DNA of 64,000 nt, taken from contig CAWEYR010000024.1 of assembly GCA_963813345.1 (NCBI GenBank), forward strand, positions 310,001-374,000, given 5' to 3'. The stretch is from CAWDDA01 sp963813345 (GTDB lineage: Bacteria; Acidobacteriota; Blastocatellia; RBC074). The notes beneath the pieces are model-generated. The model was not told the origin of the DNA. It did not search any database and saw nothing but the letters and a program-made list of their open reading frames with translations. How positions within the stretch are numbered: position 1 is the first letter of the stretch; each line of letters starts with the position of its first letter. This document shows, in pieces, positions 33,658 to 43,560 of this stretch. The translations under genes were made by a program, and so were the position numbers.

Positions 33658-35227
33658 TGTCAAATGAGTTGTGGGATCGATTCCTCGAGTACTCGTGCCA
33701 TACCTCCTCGATCGAGCTGACCGTAGATGTCAGCCGAATGAAGTTTCCGGCTGGTTTCTTTGAAACAATGGCACCGGCGATCGCAGAGCGCTTACCTTGC
33801 GATGGACGACCTTGAGAAGGGCGCCATCGCAAACCCGGATGAACAGAGGATGGTGGGTCACTATTGGCTGCGCAATCCTCAGCTGGCACCGCACTCCGAG
33901 ATTACTCGCGAAATTCAGCGCGTATACGAGCAGATCAAGTCGTTTGCCGCAAGTGTGCATGAACGTCGAACCAGGCCACCATCGGCTCCCGCCTTTACGA
34001 GATTGCTGGTAATAGGAATCGGAGGCTCTGCGCTTGGTCCTATGTTTGTTTCTGACGCCCTGTCGGAAACTGGCAACGACAAGATGGAAGTGAGCTTCGT
34101 CGATAACACTGATCCTGACGGAATCGAGCGCACCTTGCGCCGGCTCTCTGGCCACCTCAACGAAACTTTAACGATTGTGACGAGCAAGAGCGGCGGAACG
34201 CCCGAAACGCGAAACGGGATGCTCCTCGCAGCCAATGCTTACTCACAGGCGGGACTGAATTTCGCATCGCAAGCCATTGCAATTACTATGCAAGGTTCCG
34301 CGCTCGACAAGCTTGCTGAGCAGGACAAATGGCTTGCACGGTTTCCAATGTTTGATTGGATTGGCGGTCGAACAAGTGAGCTGTCGCCGGTGGGTCTCTT
34401 GCCGGCAGCTCTCCAGGGCCTGGATATTGATGGCCTCCTTGAAGGCGCAATGCTATGCGATGAAGCGACCCGCCGCCACGAAACAATGAAGAATCCGGCC
34501 GCGCTTCTTGCACTCTCCTGGTACCACGCAACCGGAGGACGCGGCGCGAAAGATATGGTCGTGCTTCCTTACAAGGACCGTCTGTTGCTCTTCAGCCGCT
34601 ATTTGCAGCAACTGGTAATGGAATCACTTGGCAAGCGGCTTGACCTGAACGGCAATCGAGTTGATCAGGGTCTGAGTGTGTACGGCAACAAGGGCTCAAC
34701 CGACCAGCATGCCTATGTTCAACAACTTCGCGACGGCGTTAACAACTTCTTTGCAGTCTTCGTTCGCGTTCTCAAGGATGGCGGCGCTGCGTTTCAAGTC
34801 GAGCCGCAGGTCACCGCTGGAGACTACCTTCACGGTTTTCTGGTAGGAACCCGAACTGCGCTTTACGAGAACGACCGTGAATCGATCACGATTACGGTGT
34901 CCGCAGGTTGATGCGCGGTCGATCGGAGCTCTGATAGCGCTCTTCGAGCGTGCGGTTGGACTGTATGCGAGCCTCGTGAATATCAATGCCTATCATCAGC
35001 CAGGGGTTGAGGCCGGCAAGAAGGCTGCTGCTGCGGTGCTTGAGCTGCGAAAAAAGATTCTTGGATCACTGGGAGCCGAACTCATAACCGCCGAGCATCT
35101 CGCTGAAAAGATCGGAGCCGCTGCCGAGACAGAGACTGTTTTCCTGATCCTCGAGCACCTCGCCTCAAATGGACGCGCCATCATCGACCGCGGTGGAAGC
35201 CCGAAAACGACAAGATTTCGAAAGTGA
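33658..35227 (+). CDS. pgi: glucose-6-phosphate isomerase (two frameshifts)
   Basis: Three segments make one isomerase of about 520 residues. MSNELWDRFLEYS starts at 33658. A frame change near 33795 leads to AMDDLEKGAIANPDEQRMVGHYWLR, and another near 34895 joins ESITITV to PQVDARSIGALIALFERAVGLYASLVNINAYHQPGVEAGKK. The sugar-phosphate loops IGIGGSALGP and TSKSGGTPET, the catalytic Glu region NKGSTDQHAY and the late His/Lys segment (YHQPGVEAGK) are all present. The enzyme interconverts glucose-6-phosphate and fructose-6-phosphate and is likely co-transcribed with pgm. Confidence 0.93.
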
Positions 35228-35258
35228 GATTACTGAGTGCTGGCCTCAGTGCAGTCTT

Positions 35259-35340
35259 GAGTTCAGAGCTTTAGCTTGTGGTCTGTCCTGAAACAAGCTA
35301 GCTTGAATCTCGTGAACTCGCAACGCTAAAGCTTGAACTC
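35259..35340. repeat. palindromic repeat, family A copy 4
   Basis: GAGTTCAGAGCTTTAGCTTG at 35259-35278 faces CGCTAAAGCTTGAACTC at 35324-35340, with a degenerate internal duplicate (CAAGCTAGCTTGAATCTCG) between them. The loop starts TGGTCTGT. The ppk2 reading frame runs into it, and its TAG stop is inside CAAGCTAGCTTG. Confidence 0.85.
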
Positions 35341-36260
35341 AAACCTTCTGCTTCCAAGGCGCGCTGTGCTTCTTCATAAGCCTTTATCTGTTCCGGCGTC
35401 GCCTCGGGGTATTTCAGGTTCAACTGTTCGATGGTGCCCGAAATGATGTCGGCTATGCAGGCTCGCGCAAACCATTTCCTGTTTGCAGGGATGACATACC
35501 ACGGTGCGTAATCGGTGCTCGTCGCGCTTAAGGCCTCCTCGTAGCATTTCATGTAGCTGTCCCAATATCGTCGTTCCTTCAGATCTCCCAACGAGAATTT
35601 CCAGTATTTTTTGTCCTTCAGCCGGTCGAGCAAGCGTTCGCGCTGCTCTTCGCGCGAGATGTGCAGGAAGAATTTTAGAATCACGGTCCCATTGCGGCAG
35701 AGATGCTTTTCAAAGGCATTGATGTCCTCGAATCGACTTTGCCAGAGCTCATCATTCGGCTCCCTGACCCCTGGAATCCGCTGGTGAAGCAACAACTCCG
35801 GATGAACTCGAACAACAATGACTTCTTCGTAATAAGATCGATTGAATATCCCGATTCGCCCACGCTCGGGTGTTTTCTTGCTGCACCGCCAAAGAAAGTT
35901 GTGATCGAGCTCTTCAGCCGATGGTTGTTTGAATGAAAACACCTGACACCCTTGCGGATTGACACCCGACATTACGTGTTCTATTGCACCATCTTTCCCC
36001 GCGGCATCCATCGCTTGAAAAATCAGTAGAAGCGAGTAGCTGTCCGATGCATACAGCAACTCCTGCGATGCGGTCAGCATCTCCACATCTTCCTTCATGG
36101 CCTTAAGCCCTTCGTCTTTGGTCGAAAAGGGCCCGGTCGACGCGGGATCAAAGTCCTCCATACGGACTCTCGTTCCGGGCCTGATGCGATACTCTGAATG
36201 ATCAAGAACGTGTCCTGGGCGAATGTTCTTATCAGCGATTTCCGGGTCCTTATCTGCCAC
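35298..36260 (-). CDS. ppk2: polyphosphate kinase 2 family protein
   Basis: A PPK2-type nucleotide/polyphosphate phosphotransferase of about 320 residues. It has the P-loop-like QAMDAAGKDGAIEHVMSGVNPQG, RIGIFNRSYYEEV with the lid arginine and tyrosines, and KYWKFSLGDLKERRYWDSY with APWYVIPANRKW downstream. I prefer the GTG at 36258-36260 because GAGGAGG lies 5 nt before it; the ATG at 36341 would leave only 6 bp to the divergent phosphatase gene. The last 15 residues (GLSSSFSVASSRDSS) and the stop are encoded by the family A repeat. Whether it phosphorylates AMP, ADP or GDP cannot be read from the sequence. Confidence 0.9.
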   Translation of the reverse strand: MADKDPEIADKNIRPGHVLDHSEYRIRPGTRVRMEDFDPASTGPFSTKDEGLKAMKEDVEMLTASQELLYASDSYSLLLIFQAMDAAGKDGAIEHVMSGVNPQGCQVFSFKQPSAEELDHNFLWRCSKKTPERGRIGIFNRSYYEEVIVVRVHPELLLHQRIPGVREPNDELWQSRFEDINAFEKHLCRNGTVILKFFLHISREEQRERLLDRLKDKKYWKFSLGDLKERRYWDSYMKCYEEALSATSTDYAPWYVIPANRKWFARACIADIISGTIEQLNLKYPEATPEQIKAYEEAQRALEAEGLSSSFSVASSRDSS

Positions 36261-36347
36261 GTGATCCTCCTCGAGATGAACTTGGACTGCGAGAAGTCTG
36301 CCAAATTGCGCACTGAGTCTCAATGAAGTATCTTTACCCATCTGTCG

Positions 36348-37650
36348 ATGGATAATACTGCGCTCAAGCGCCTTACTTCACGAATACCTCAACAAGTCGA
36401 CGAGGCTTTCATAAGCCACTCCGCCAGTGTCGATGGTTGGGCTCAAACTCTCCGCATCGCCTATGCAGCACTGGCTGCGGCTGCAGCAATCTGGTACTGG
36501 CGCGTCTACCCCAATCAACGAGCGATCTACCTCGCGCTCTCGGGACTTTGGATTGCTGCGGCGATACTACTCGAGTTCCGACGGCGCCGCGCATCAGTTG
36601 CGGCACTTGGTACGCTGACCGACTTCACGATAGTCAATCTCGGATTGCTACTGAATGTCTGGAAGAGTGACCTTCCTGTGCTAACAGCCGGGATATATCT
36701 TTTGTACTTTCCTTTACTCGCGCTGACAGCGGCTCGCTATCGACCGGCGTTGACGTTGATTGCAGGGATTTACGCAATTGCTTTCTATATTCCGATTTCT
36801 CTCATAGGACTGGGGACGCCGTGGTTTCGAGCGGCTCTTCTTGGCTTGATGACTTTCGTCTGCGCATTTGTTATTCGCAAGCCGAAGAAGCTCGCAACGA
36901 ACATTGCAACTCGTACCATTGAAGAAGCATTTGAGCTTGGAGCGCGGCAAAGCAAGTCCGAGCTCAACAATCTTTTTCAGGAAGCCATTTTTCCGCCTTC
37001 ACAACTTGATCTGCCCTCCATCTGGTGCTCATCGAAACACTCGGCCGGAACGGAAACGGGAGGTGACTACTACTATGTTTTCGATACCGATACCGCTCCG
37101 GTCGTGATCGTAGGTGATCTTGGCGGAACCGATGCGGACGCGCTACGGGATGTCGCCCGGCTGCATCAACAGTTGTCAACAATCACCAGCCGCGAATCAT
37201 CGCTCCGTGGGATCATGGAACGATTGAATGACTGGCTCTGGAAGAAGTATCAGGGCAAGCGCAGATTCAGCTGTTTGGTAGCACGGTGGGGAGGTGATCA
37301 GCTTCATTATATAAACGCCGGTCACCTGCCGGCGATCCACCTCTCACGTGATAGCCGGTCCGGGCTGCCTGCGTCGACGGTTGCGGCCGGTGAGCATGAA
37401 AGCGCCCTTTTTGAAGAGAAAACAGTTTCCTTCCCGGCGCGCGATCTGCTCATGGTCTACACTGATGGTCTTTACAGCAAGATCGCCCAGAATCGAGACG
37501 AGGGAATCGCAGAAATCGAGTACCCTTGTCGAGAAGTTCAGGACCGGCGAAGTGAATACTATCTGTCACAGAGTATTCGATTGCGCGCAGCCAGGAGTTG
37601 AGGCGACAAAAGATGATGCCACGATCGTTGTTGTTCGCCGTCAGCCATAA
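36348..37650 (+). CDS. membrane-bound SpoIIE-type protein phosphatase (one frameshift)
   Basis: Six or so hydrophobic helices in the first 185 residues (LRIAYAALAAAAAIWYW to ALLGLMTFVCAFV) are followed by a PP2C-like SpoIIE/RsbU domain: AGTETGGDYYYVFDTD, VVIVGDLGG, YINAGHLPAI and LLMVYTDGLYS. A frame change near 37525 leads to FDCAQPGVEATKDDATIVVVRRQP, the usual DD(A/M)T ending. The family dephosphorylates anti-anti-sigma factors or similar Ser/Thr phosphoproteins. No partner-switching gene is adjacent; the kinase at 26.3 kb is the only kinase in view. It ends 6 bp before tsaD. Confidence 0.85.
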
Positions 37651-37656
37651 CCAGTG

Positions 37657-38706
37657 ATGCTCGTCCTTGGAATCGAGACTTCGTGCGACGAGACTGCTGC
37701 CGCAGTGGTAGAAGACGGAGTCCGCGTCCGATCGAATGTTATCGCCTCACAGATCGAAACACATAGCCGCTTTGGCGGTGTCGTGCCTGAGATCGCTTCG
37801 CGCGAACACCTCGCAAAGATTGGCGACGTCGTTGACCTTGCACTCTCTGATGCAGGGGTTGCGTCATCAGACATCGACGGTGTAGCAGTCACCTGCGGCC
37901 CGGGACTCATCGGTTCGTTGCTTGTAGGAGTCAACTATGCCAAGGGATTCTGTTTTGTCCTTAAAAAACCAATCGTAGGTGTGAACCATATCGAGGGACA
38001 CGTCTACTCCGTGGCCTTTGAGTTCCCTGCCCCAGAGTATCCCGCGCTAGCGCTCATCGTCTCTGGAGGTCACACAAACCTTTTCCTGATTACCGAACCA
38101 GAGAAGTACAAGCTGGTAGGGCGAACTCGCGACGATGCTGCGGGCGAAGCGTTCGACAAAGTGTCAAAGCTTCTTGGGCTTGGATATCCGGGCGGGCCCG
38201 TTATTGATCGACTCGCGCAAGCGGGAAACCCGCGCGCGATCATCTTTCCACTCGCGCAAATCAACGACCGGAAACACAGCCTGGATTTTTCTTTCAGTGG
38301 TTTGAAGACGGCTGTCATCCGTCACGTGCGCGAGAATTCGACTACCAGTATCGAAGACCTGAGCGCGAGCTTTCAAAACGCAGTCGTTCGAGCGCTCGCC
38401 CGAAGCCTCCGCAAGGCCATACCGCTGTATCATCCTAAGACATTGATTCTTGCGGGTGGTGTCGCATGCAACACCGAACTCCGATCAGCAGTCACGTCGA
38501 TTGCCGTGCACGCCGGTCTTCCGGTTTACCTACCCTCTCCTGTCTACACGACTGACAATGCTGCAATGATTGCAGCTGCCGGATATCCAAAACTGCTTCG
38601 AGGCGAGAATGCGGGAATGGATCTCAATGCCGATGTGAGTCTTCGATTACAGAATGTGGATGTCGAGGATCCTTCGTTGAGAAAGCGCGCGCGATATCGT
38701 CTGTGA
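37657..38706 (+). CDS. tsaD: tRNA N6-adenosine threonylcarbamoyltransferase
   Basis: Intact TsaD (about 349 residues), which with TsaB and TsaE installs threonylcarbamoyl-adenosine at position 37 of ANN-decoding tRNAs. It begins MLVLGIETSCDETAAAVVEDG; His111 and His115 in HIEGH bind the metal; LIVSGGHT, GRTRDDAAGEAFDK and AGGVACNTELR follow. ATG 37657 is used; the GTG directly before it (37654) is an alternative. tsaB and tsaE are not in the window. Confidence 0.97.
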   Translation: MLVLGIETSCDETAAAVVEDGVRVRSNVIASQIETHSRFGGVVPEIASREHLAKIGDVVDLALSDAGVASSDIDGVAVTCGPGLIGSLLVGVNYAKGFCFVLKKPIVGVNHIEGHVYSVAFEFPAPEYPALALIVSGGHTNLFLITEPEKYKLVGRTRDDAAGEAFDKVSKLLGLGYPGGPVIDRLAQAGNPRAIIFPLAQINDRKHSLDFSFSGLKTAVIRHVRENSTTSIEDLSASFQNAVVRALARSLRKAIPLYHPKTLILAGGVACNTELRSAVTSIAVHAGLPVYLPSPVYTTDNAAMIAAAGYPKLLRGENAGMDLNADVSLRLQNVDVEDPSLRKRARYRL

Positions 38707-38762
38707 TCCTGTCTGGGAGCGCTTTGCGCTGCTTCGCAGCGCAACGACTGGCGCCCGTAACG

Positions 38763-38837
38763 TGTCAGTGGCCCGACCGTTAGGAGGGCTCACGACGCTA
38801 GCGTGCAAAGCCCTCCCTAACGGTCGGGCTACTGACA
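38763..38837. repeat. inverted repeat (family D) after tsaD
   Basis: TGTCAGTGGCCCGACCGTTA...GAGGGCT (38763-38790) pairs with AGCCCTCCCTAACGG...CTACTGACA (38809-38837), with one mismatch and one extra base. The loop contains the palindrome ACGCTAGCGT. Just before it, CGCTTTGCGCTGCTTCGCAGCGC gives another short stem. Confidence 0.88.
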
Positions 38838-38925
38838 CCGGTTCTGTTGGTCGCCAGAGAGCGATCGCCGACGTATGCGCACTTTAGCAAATGGCCAAAC
38901 TCCAGTGCGCTGCGAAGCAGCGCTC

Positions 38926-39075
38926 GGCTCCGGAGGAGCCAAATGTTTATAGTAGTAAGCCGAAAAACATGCGAGCTCCGGAGGAGCGGCATTAAGGTTC
39001 GAAGTCAGATGCCGCTCCTCCGGAGCTCATCACCCTTCTTATTCGTTACTATAAACATTCGGCTCCTCCGGAGCC
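38926..39075. repeat. large nested inverted repeat (family C) in the tsaD/aminotransferase gap
   Basis: The 426-bp convergent gap 38707-39132 contains no gene. An outer pair (GGCTCCGGAGGAGCC... with AAATGTTTATAGTA, 38926-38954, against TACTATAAACATTCGGCTCC..., 39048-39075) encloses an inner perfect pair GAGCTCCGGAGGAGCGGCAT (38973-38992) and its complement (39009-39028). Flanking it are direct copies of GGCCAAACTC(C/G)AGTGCGCTGC on both sides. Confidence 0.88.
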
Positions 39076-39132
39076 AAAGAAAGGGCCAAACTCGAGTGCG
39101 CTGCTTCATAGCGCACTGAACTGATCCAGAGT

Positions 39133-40503
39133 TCAACCAACCGCGCTAAGTGCTTCATCGAGCGTCTTGAGTGCAAAATCGCATTGCTCTCTATCAATCA
39201 AAAGCGGAGGTGAAAGCCTGATGGTGCTAGTACCACATCCCTGAATAATCAATCCGCGGTGAAAGCATTCAATCTCAACCTGATCCCGCTCCGCTGGTGC
39301 CGGCTCTTTGCTTGCGCGGTCCTTGACCAGCTCGATCCCGATCATCAGGCCTTTTCCACGAACGTCCCCTATGATCGCGTGCTTCTTCTGAAGCTCCTTC
39401 GAGCCCTCCAGCAGGTAATCTTCCATGGCTGCGGAATTCGCAATAAGACTCTCTTCAAGAAGATCTAAGGTCACAAGCGATGCGGCAATCGCTACAGGAT
39501 TACCGCCAAACGTCGAAGCATGTGCACCAGGTCCCCAATTCATCAAGTCAGCGCGCGCCAGCAACGCGCCCAGGGGCAAGCCTGACGCGATTCCCTTCGC
39601 GGCCGCGACGATGTCGGGAACGAAGTCAAAATGTTCAGAAGCAAACATCCTGCCCGTCCGGCCCATTCCTGATTGCACCTCATCGGCAATCACGAGAATG
39701 CCATGCCGATCCGCAATCTCGCTGATGGTATGCAGGAATGAGGCTGGAGGGACAATGTAGCCGCCTTCCCCCTGTATCGGTTCCACTATGATTGCAGCGC
39801 ACTCGTCGGGTGGTATCGTAGTTTTGAGCAGCAGCTCCTCGATCATCCGGGCACAATGCGGACCCGAGCTTTCAAACGCTCCGCACGTCTCCGGAGTCAG
39901 CTTGTACGGGCAGCGATAGCAGTTCGCATAAGGAATATGCGTAACATCAAGCGCCTGCGGTCCGAAGCCGGCACGCTGCCGCACCTTGCTTGCTGTCAGT
40001 GAGAGCGCACCCATCGTGCGGCCATGAAAGGCACCAAAGAAGGCGATCAGCTTTTGCCTTCGCGTCGAATACATGGCGAGTTTGACTGCACCTTCAACAA
40101 CCTCAGCGCCGGAATTGCCAAAATGTGCTCGCTTCTCGAAGTCGCCCGGAGCCAACCTGCTCAGTCGCTCTGCAAGCTCCGGCAGGTGCCGGTAGTAATA
40201 GTCCGTTCCCGAGATGTGAATGAACTCCTCGACCTGCTTTTTGATCGCCTCAACGACTCGTGGGTGTGAGTGTCCGGTGACACAGACTGCAACACCCGCG
40301 TTGAAATCAAGGAAGATGTTGCCGTCGACATCTTCAAGCATCGCGCCACGCCCGCGGTTGACAACCAGCGGATACGTACGCGTGTAGGAAGGAGAAATGT
40401 ATTTTGAATCTTTAGCGACGATTTCCCGGGCTTTTGGGCCAGGAAGCGGCGTTATGATCTCAGGAAGCTTTGCACTTCCGAGTCCGACAAGAGTCGTAGG
40501 CAT
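39133..40503 (-). CDS. class III aminotransferase (4-aminobutyrate aminotransferase-like)
   Basis: Intact 456-residue PLP enzyme. Family motifs are GAMLEDVDGNIFLDFNAGVAV, HFGNSGAEVVEGAVKLA, FFGAFHGRTMGALSLT, EPIQGEGGYIVPP, VIADEVQSGMGRTG and the PLP lysine in AAAKGIASGLPLGA. STFGGNPVA and GKGLMIGIELV follow. It transfers an amino group from a terminal amine, such as GABA or ornithine, to a keto acid; the exact substrate is not certain. An extra Cys-rich stretch (NCYRCPYKLTPETCGAFESSGPHC) is a notable insertion also seen in some acetyl-lysine/GABA aminotransferases. Convergent with tsaD. Confidence 0.92.
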   Translation of the reverse strand: MPTTLVGLGSAKLPEIITPLPGPKAREIVAKDSKYISPSYTRTYPLVVNRGRGAMLEDVDGNIFLDFNAGVAVCVTGHSHPRVVEAIKKQVEEFIHISGTDYYYRHLPELAERLSRLAPGDFEKRAHFGNSGAEVVEGAVKLAMYSTRRQKLIAFFGAFHGRTMGALSLTASKVRQRAGFGPQALDVTHIPYANCYRCPYKLTPETCGAFESSGPHCARMIEELLLKTTIPPDECAAIIVEPIQGEGGYIVPPASFLHTISEIADRHGILVIADEVQSGMGRTGRMFASEHFDFVPDIVAAAKGIASGLPLGALLARADLMNWGPGAHASTFGGNPVAIAASLVTLDLLEESLIANSAAMEDYLLEGSKELQKKHAIIGDVRGKGLMIGIELVKDRASKEPAPAERDQVEIECFHRGLIIQGCGTSTIRLSPPLLIDREQCDFALKTLDEALSAVG

Positions 40504-40666
40504 GATGACTGTTCCTCCAAAGTAATGAAACCAACTGCACCGACCATTGGAGAGGAAACAGGACGCCTAGTCCGCGAAGAGGTTCTTTCGGGATCGCTGC
40601 GGCAGGTCTTGAATGAGACGTCTTCTCAACATCATCTTCTCAACATCATCAGGAATACAGACTCGA

Positions 40667-42065
40667 TCATTGACGGCGCCATCTTACACCGTCTTTGGTA
40701 TCTTCGAGAAGTATACCGCGACCAGTCAGTTGTTGTCTTATCTCATCGGCACGTCCGAAGTTCCGTGCGGCTCTTGCGGCCCGGCGTTCTTCTATCAGGG
40801 CATCGATCTCTGCATCGAGCATTTCACGCCTGGCTTCGCCAAAGACATTGAAAATGGAATCGAAACGTTCGACGGTGCCGGTGAGCTTGTCGCGATCAGA
40901 AACCGTCAGTCGCTGTCGACGTCATCAGGCTATTGGTTTCACGAACAAACTCGTGAATTGCAGCCAGCGCCTCAGCAGTATTCAGATCGTCGTCAAGAGC
41001 TTCCTCAAACTGCTTCATAGAACGTTCGACCAGCTCGCCGACCGCAGATGATTGCTCGCCGGGCCGTTCAATCTCAGTAAGGCGCAATCGAAAGTCATTC
41101 AGCCGCGTTACGGTATGCTCGGCTCCACGTAACCCATCCAGCGTGAGATTGAGCTGACGGTGATGCGGAGCCGAGAGCAGCATGTAGCGAATAGCTCGAG
41201 GAGAATATCCCTGCTCGACAAGGTCTCGAAAGGTAAAGTAATTCCCTTTCGACTTGGACATTTTCTCGCCTTCTACCATCAGGAATTCCGCATGGACCCA
41301 GTATTTTACGAAATCCTGACCTGTCGCACCCTCGCTTTGAGCGATCTCGTTTTCGTGATGCGGAAAGATCAGATCCACCCCACCGACGTGAATATCAAAC
41401 GTTCTACCGAGTGCCTTCATCGACATCGCGGAGCATTCGATATGCCATCCCGGACGGCCGCTCCCGAATTCACTCTCCCATTGTGGTTCACCCGGTTTTG
41501 CGGCCTTCCAGAGCACAAAATCCCGAACGTCTTCTTTTGAGTACTCGTCTGCCTCAACTCTCTGGCTGCCACCAGCAATGTTTCCGTCAAAGTTGATCTT
41601 TGAAAGCTGGCCATAATGCGGAAAAGACTGGATCTTGAAATAGGTCGAGCCATTGGTGGCATACGTATGTCCGCGTTCCCCAAGTTCGCGTATCAGCGCG
41701 ACCATTTCATCAATGTGATCGGTTGCTCGAAGGATCTCTTCGGGCCGCTCGGCGCCAAGCGCGTCAAAATCCTCGAAGAACGACTCAACATATCGTTCAG
41801 TAAAGTCGCGCAGATTTGTCTTTTCGTCTATTGAGCGGGCAATGATCTTGTCTTCTACATCCGTAATGTTCATTACATGATGAAGATCAAAACCTTTGAA
41901 CTTGAGATAGCGCCTCAAAAGGTCGGCAAAAAGAAAGGTCCGAAAGTTGCCAATATGCGCAAAGTCATAAACCGTTGGCCCGCAAACGTACATTCCGACG
42001 CGCGGCGGTTTGAGCGGCACGAAATCTTCGACCTTACCGGAAAGAGTGTTACGGAGTTTGAACAT
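40667..42065 (-). CDS. cysS: cysteinyl-tRNA synthetase (one frameshift)
   Basis: Class I synthetase charging tRNA-Cys. It starts MFKLRNTLSGKVEDF, with the zinc Cys28 and HIGN (37-40) in CGPTVYDFAHIGN. RPGWHIECSAM supplies further zinc ligands, and KMSKSKGNYF is the KMSKS loop. The frame breaks near 40915 after RETNSLMTSTA; in the next frame TVSDRDKLTGTVERFDSIFNV and ARAARNFGRADEIRQQL complete the usual C-terminal helices, ending DGVRWRRQ with the stop at 40667-40669. Total length is about 465 residues, normal for the family. The 163 bp between its stop and the aminotransferase start hold only a short TCTTCTCAACATCA tandem. Confidence 0.95.
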
Positions 42066-42073
42066 TGCTTATT

Positions 42074-42173
42074 GAACAAGGTCGCCGCATAGAGTTCAAG
42101 CTTTAGCCTGCTGGTCTCATTCGATCCTTGACAGAGCAAGCTAAAGCTTGAACTCGATGCCGCGACCTTGTTC
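42074..42173. repeat. palindromic repeat, family A copy 5
   Basis: 39-nt arms at 42074-42112 and 42135-42173 with three mismatches. Each joins the family A core to a copy-specific outer flank GAACAAGGTCGC/GCGACCTTGTTC. The loop begins GGTCT. It lies directly upstream of the cysS start, and the outer left flank touches its first codons. Confidence 0.92.
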
Positions 42174-42194
42174 CGCCTGAAGGCGGTACAACAT
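42171..42194. repeat. family E hairpin
   Basis: CCGCCTGAAGGCGG followed by TACAACATAC, adjoining the family A element and lying 9 bp beyond the stop of the gene at 42203-42595. Confidence 0.85.
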
Positions 42195-42202
42195 ACCTTA
42201 TT

Positions 42203-42595
42203 CTAGGTTCCAGGCGAAAGGCTGTGCCGCAGCTCGTCACGCAGCTTTTCGATCTCTTCCATCTTCGCCTGAATACGTGAAAAGAGCGGGCCCTGTGACT
42301 TGATACCCTCTTCAATCAGGAACACGGCTGCTTCGGCCCGGCTCTTGAATACGCCTGAAGTCACGAGCTTGTCGATTGAATCAGCAACAGGCTCGTTGAG
42401 CTTAACCAGCAGCGTAGCGTCGCGTACATTCAGCGCCCTTTCGACGGCCTTGTTGATGGTCTCCGGCACCTTCGTTACAAAGTCCCGAATCGTCGAAGCC
42501 ATCTCGTCCACAGTATCGCCTACACGGCTGCCCGTTGGCGGCGGCACGGGTGCAGGGACCTGTGAATCGGAGTCGGTAACAGGATCATTGCTCAT
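42203..42595 (-). CDS. small conserved-type protein with ribbon-helix-helix-like segment
   Basis: Not firmly recognised. A 130-residue soluble protein with a Pro/Thr-rich N-terminus (VPAPVPPPTGS) and helices. VADSIDKLVTSGVFKSRAEAAVFLIEEGI resembles ribbon-helix-helix or MetJ/Arc-like sequences that bind DNA (sheet residues, then SRAEAAVFLIEEG). It ends in a charged coiled-coil-like helix (RIQAKMEEIEKLRDELRH). The preceding region TIRDFVTKVPETINKAVERAL is amphipathic. A DNA-binding or dimer-regulator role is only inferred. Confidence 0.65.
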   Translation of the reverse strand: MSNDPVTDSDSQVPAPVPPPTGSRVGDTVDEMASTIRDFVTKVPETINKAVERALNVRDATLLVKLNEPVADSIDKLVTSGVFKSRAEAAVFLIEEGIKSQGPLFSRIQAKMEEIEKLRDELRHSLSPGT

Positions 42596-42641
42596 CTTTC
42601 CTCCTATCGTTTTCTACAGCACATGAAGTAATACGAAACAA

Positions 42642-43464
42642 CTACAACTGAAGTTTGGGCTCGATTTTGGTGTATTCCATCCCATGCGCCACCAGGGCAT
42701 ACGGAAGGCGCCGAATCTCATCATTATAGACCTCGACCTTCTTGAGATATGATTCGCGTGAAGATTTCACCGCCTCCTGAGCCTTCTTCAATTCCTCGAG
42801 CAACCGCAAGTACGCATCATTCGCCTTAAGATCGGGGAACGTTTCGCCGAGCGTCAATACTGGTTCAATTGCGTTCGCACTTTCGCGGTGAGCGCTCAGT
42901 ATCGCGTCCAGCTCAGTTCCCTTTCTCGCTTCGACCAGCCTGGCTTCGCGCCTGGATCACAGGGGCAAGCGGGGCAGGATCACTCTTGATCACGGCTTTA
43001 GCCGTTTCAAGAACTTTGACAGCCGCTTCAGCTTCAGTCGTCATCAAGTCGAGGTGCGTTTTCAATGCCAGCTCTGTCTCCTGTTTCAGTTTCTCGAGCT
43101 GAGTTTTTGCGTATGGAAACAGCTTGTCCACGGGATAAAGCCGACGGTTCTCTTCGAATTCAACCCAGTTCCATTTTCCCTTCTCTGGCGCTGGCGCAAG
43201 TATCAGGCGAATGGATTTGTTCGTCGCCCGCGAATTCGATGCCGTCAGTTCTTTGACAATCACAGTTGCCCTTCCGTCCGGACCAACTGTGACTGGGCCG
43301 ACTTCGATTACTTCGGCGAGAGCGCCTATGACGGCAGACACTGGCGACTCAGATTGTGCAGTCACGCGGCGCGCCAAGGTGGTGAGAGTTTCATCTCTTG
43401 TCAGTTGCGTACTCTGGAGCGCAAACGGAAAAAACAAAAGAGCTATCAGAAACATTCCGCGCAT
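42642..43464 (-). CDS. secreted LemA-like protein (one frameshift)
   Basis: The C-terminal 70 residues (TFPDLKANDAYLRLLEELKKAQEAVKSSRESYLKKVEVYNDEIRRLPYALVA) match the end of LemA-family proteins, including the YNDxIxxxP motif. The N-terminal frame starts MRGMFLIALLFFPFALQSTQL, a signal peptide, and carries a beta-rich part (GPVTVGPDGRATVIVKELTA). It then enters long helices (LEKLKQETELALKTHLDLM) before a frame change near 42915. The joined length is about 270 residues. LemA proteins are extracytoplasmic helical bundles of uncertain function. It may be co-transcribed with the RHH-like gene. Confidence 0.8.
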
Positions 43465-43560
43465 TCAGACCTCTCAATTCTGTTCTTCGTTTCCTTGTTC
43501 CTTCCGTAAGAACTCTTAACAGAAGGAAACAAAGGACACTAAGAAAACGGAAGAGTCCAT

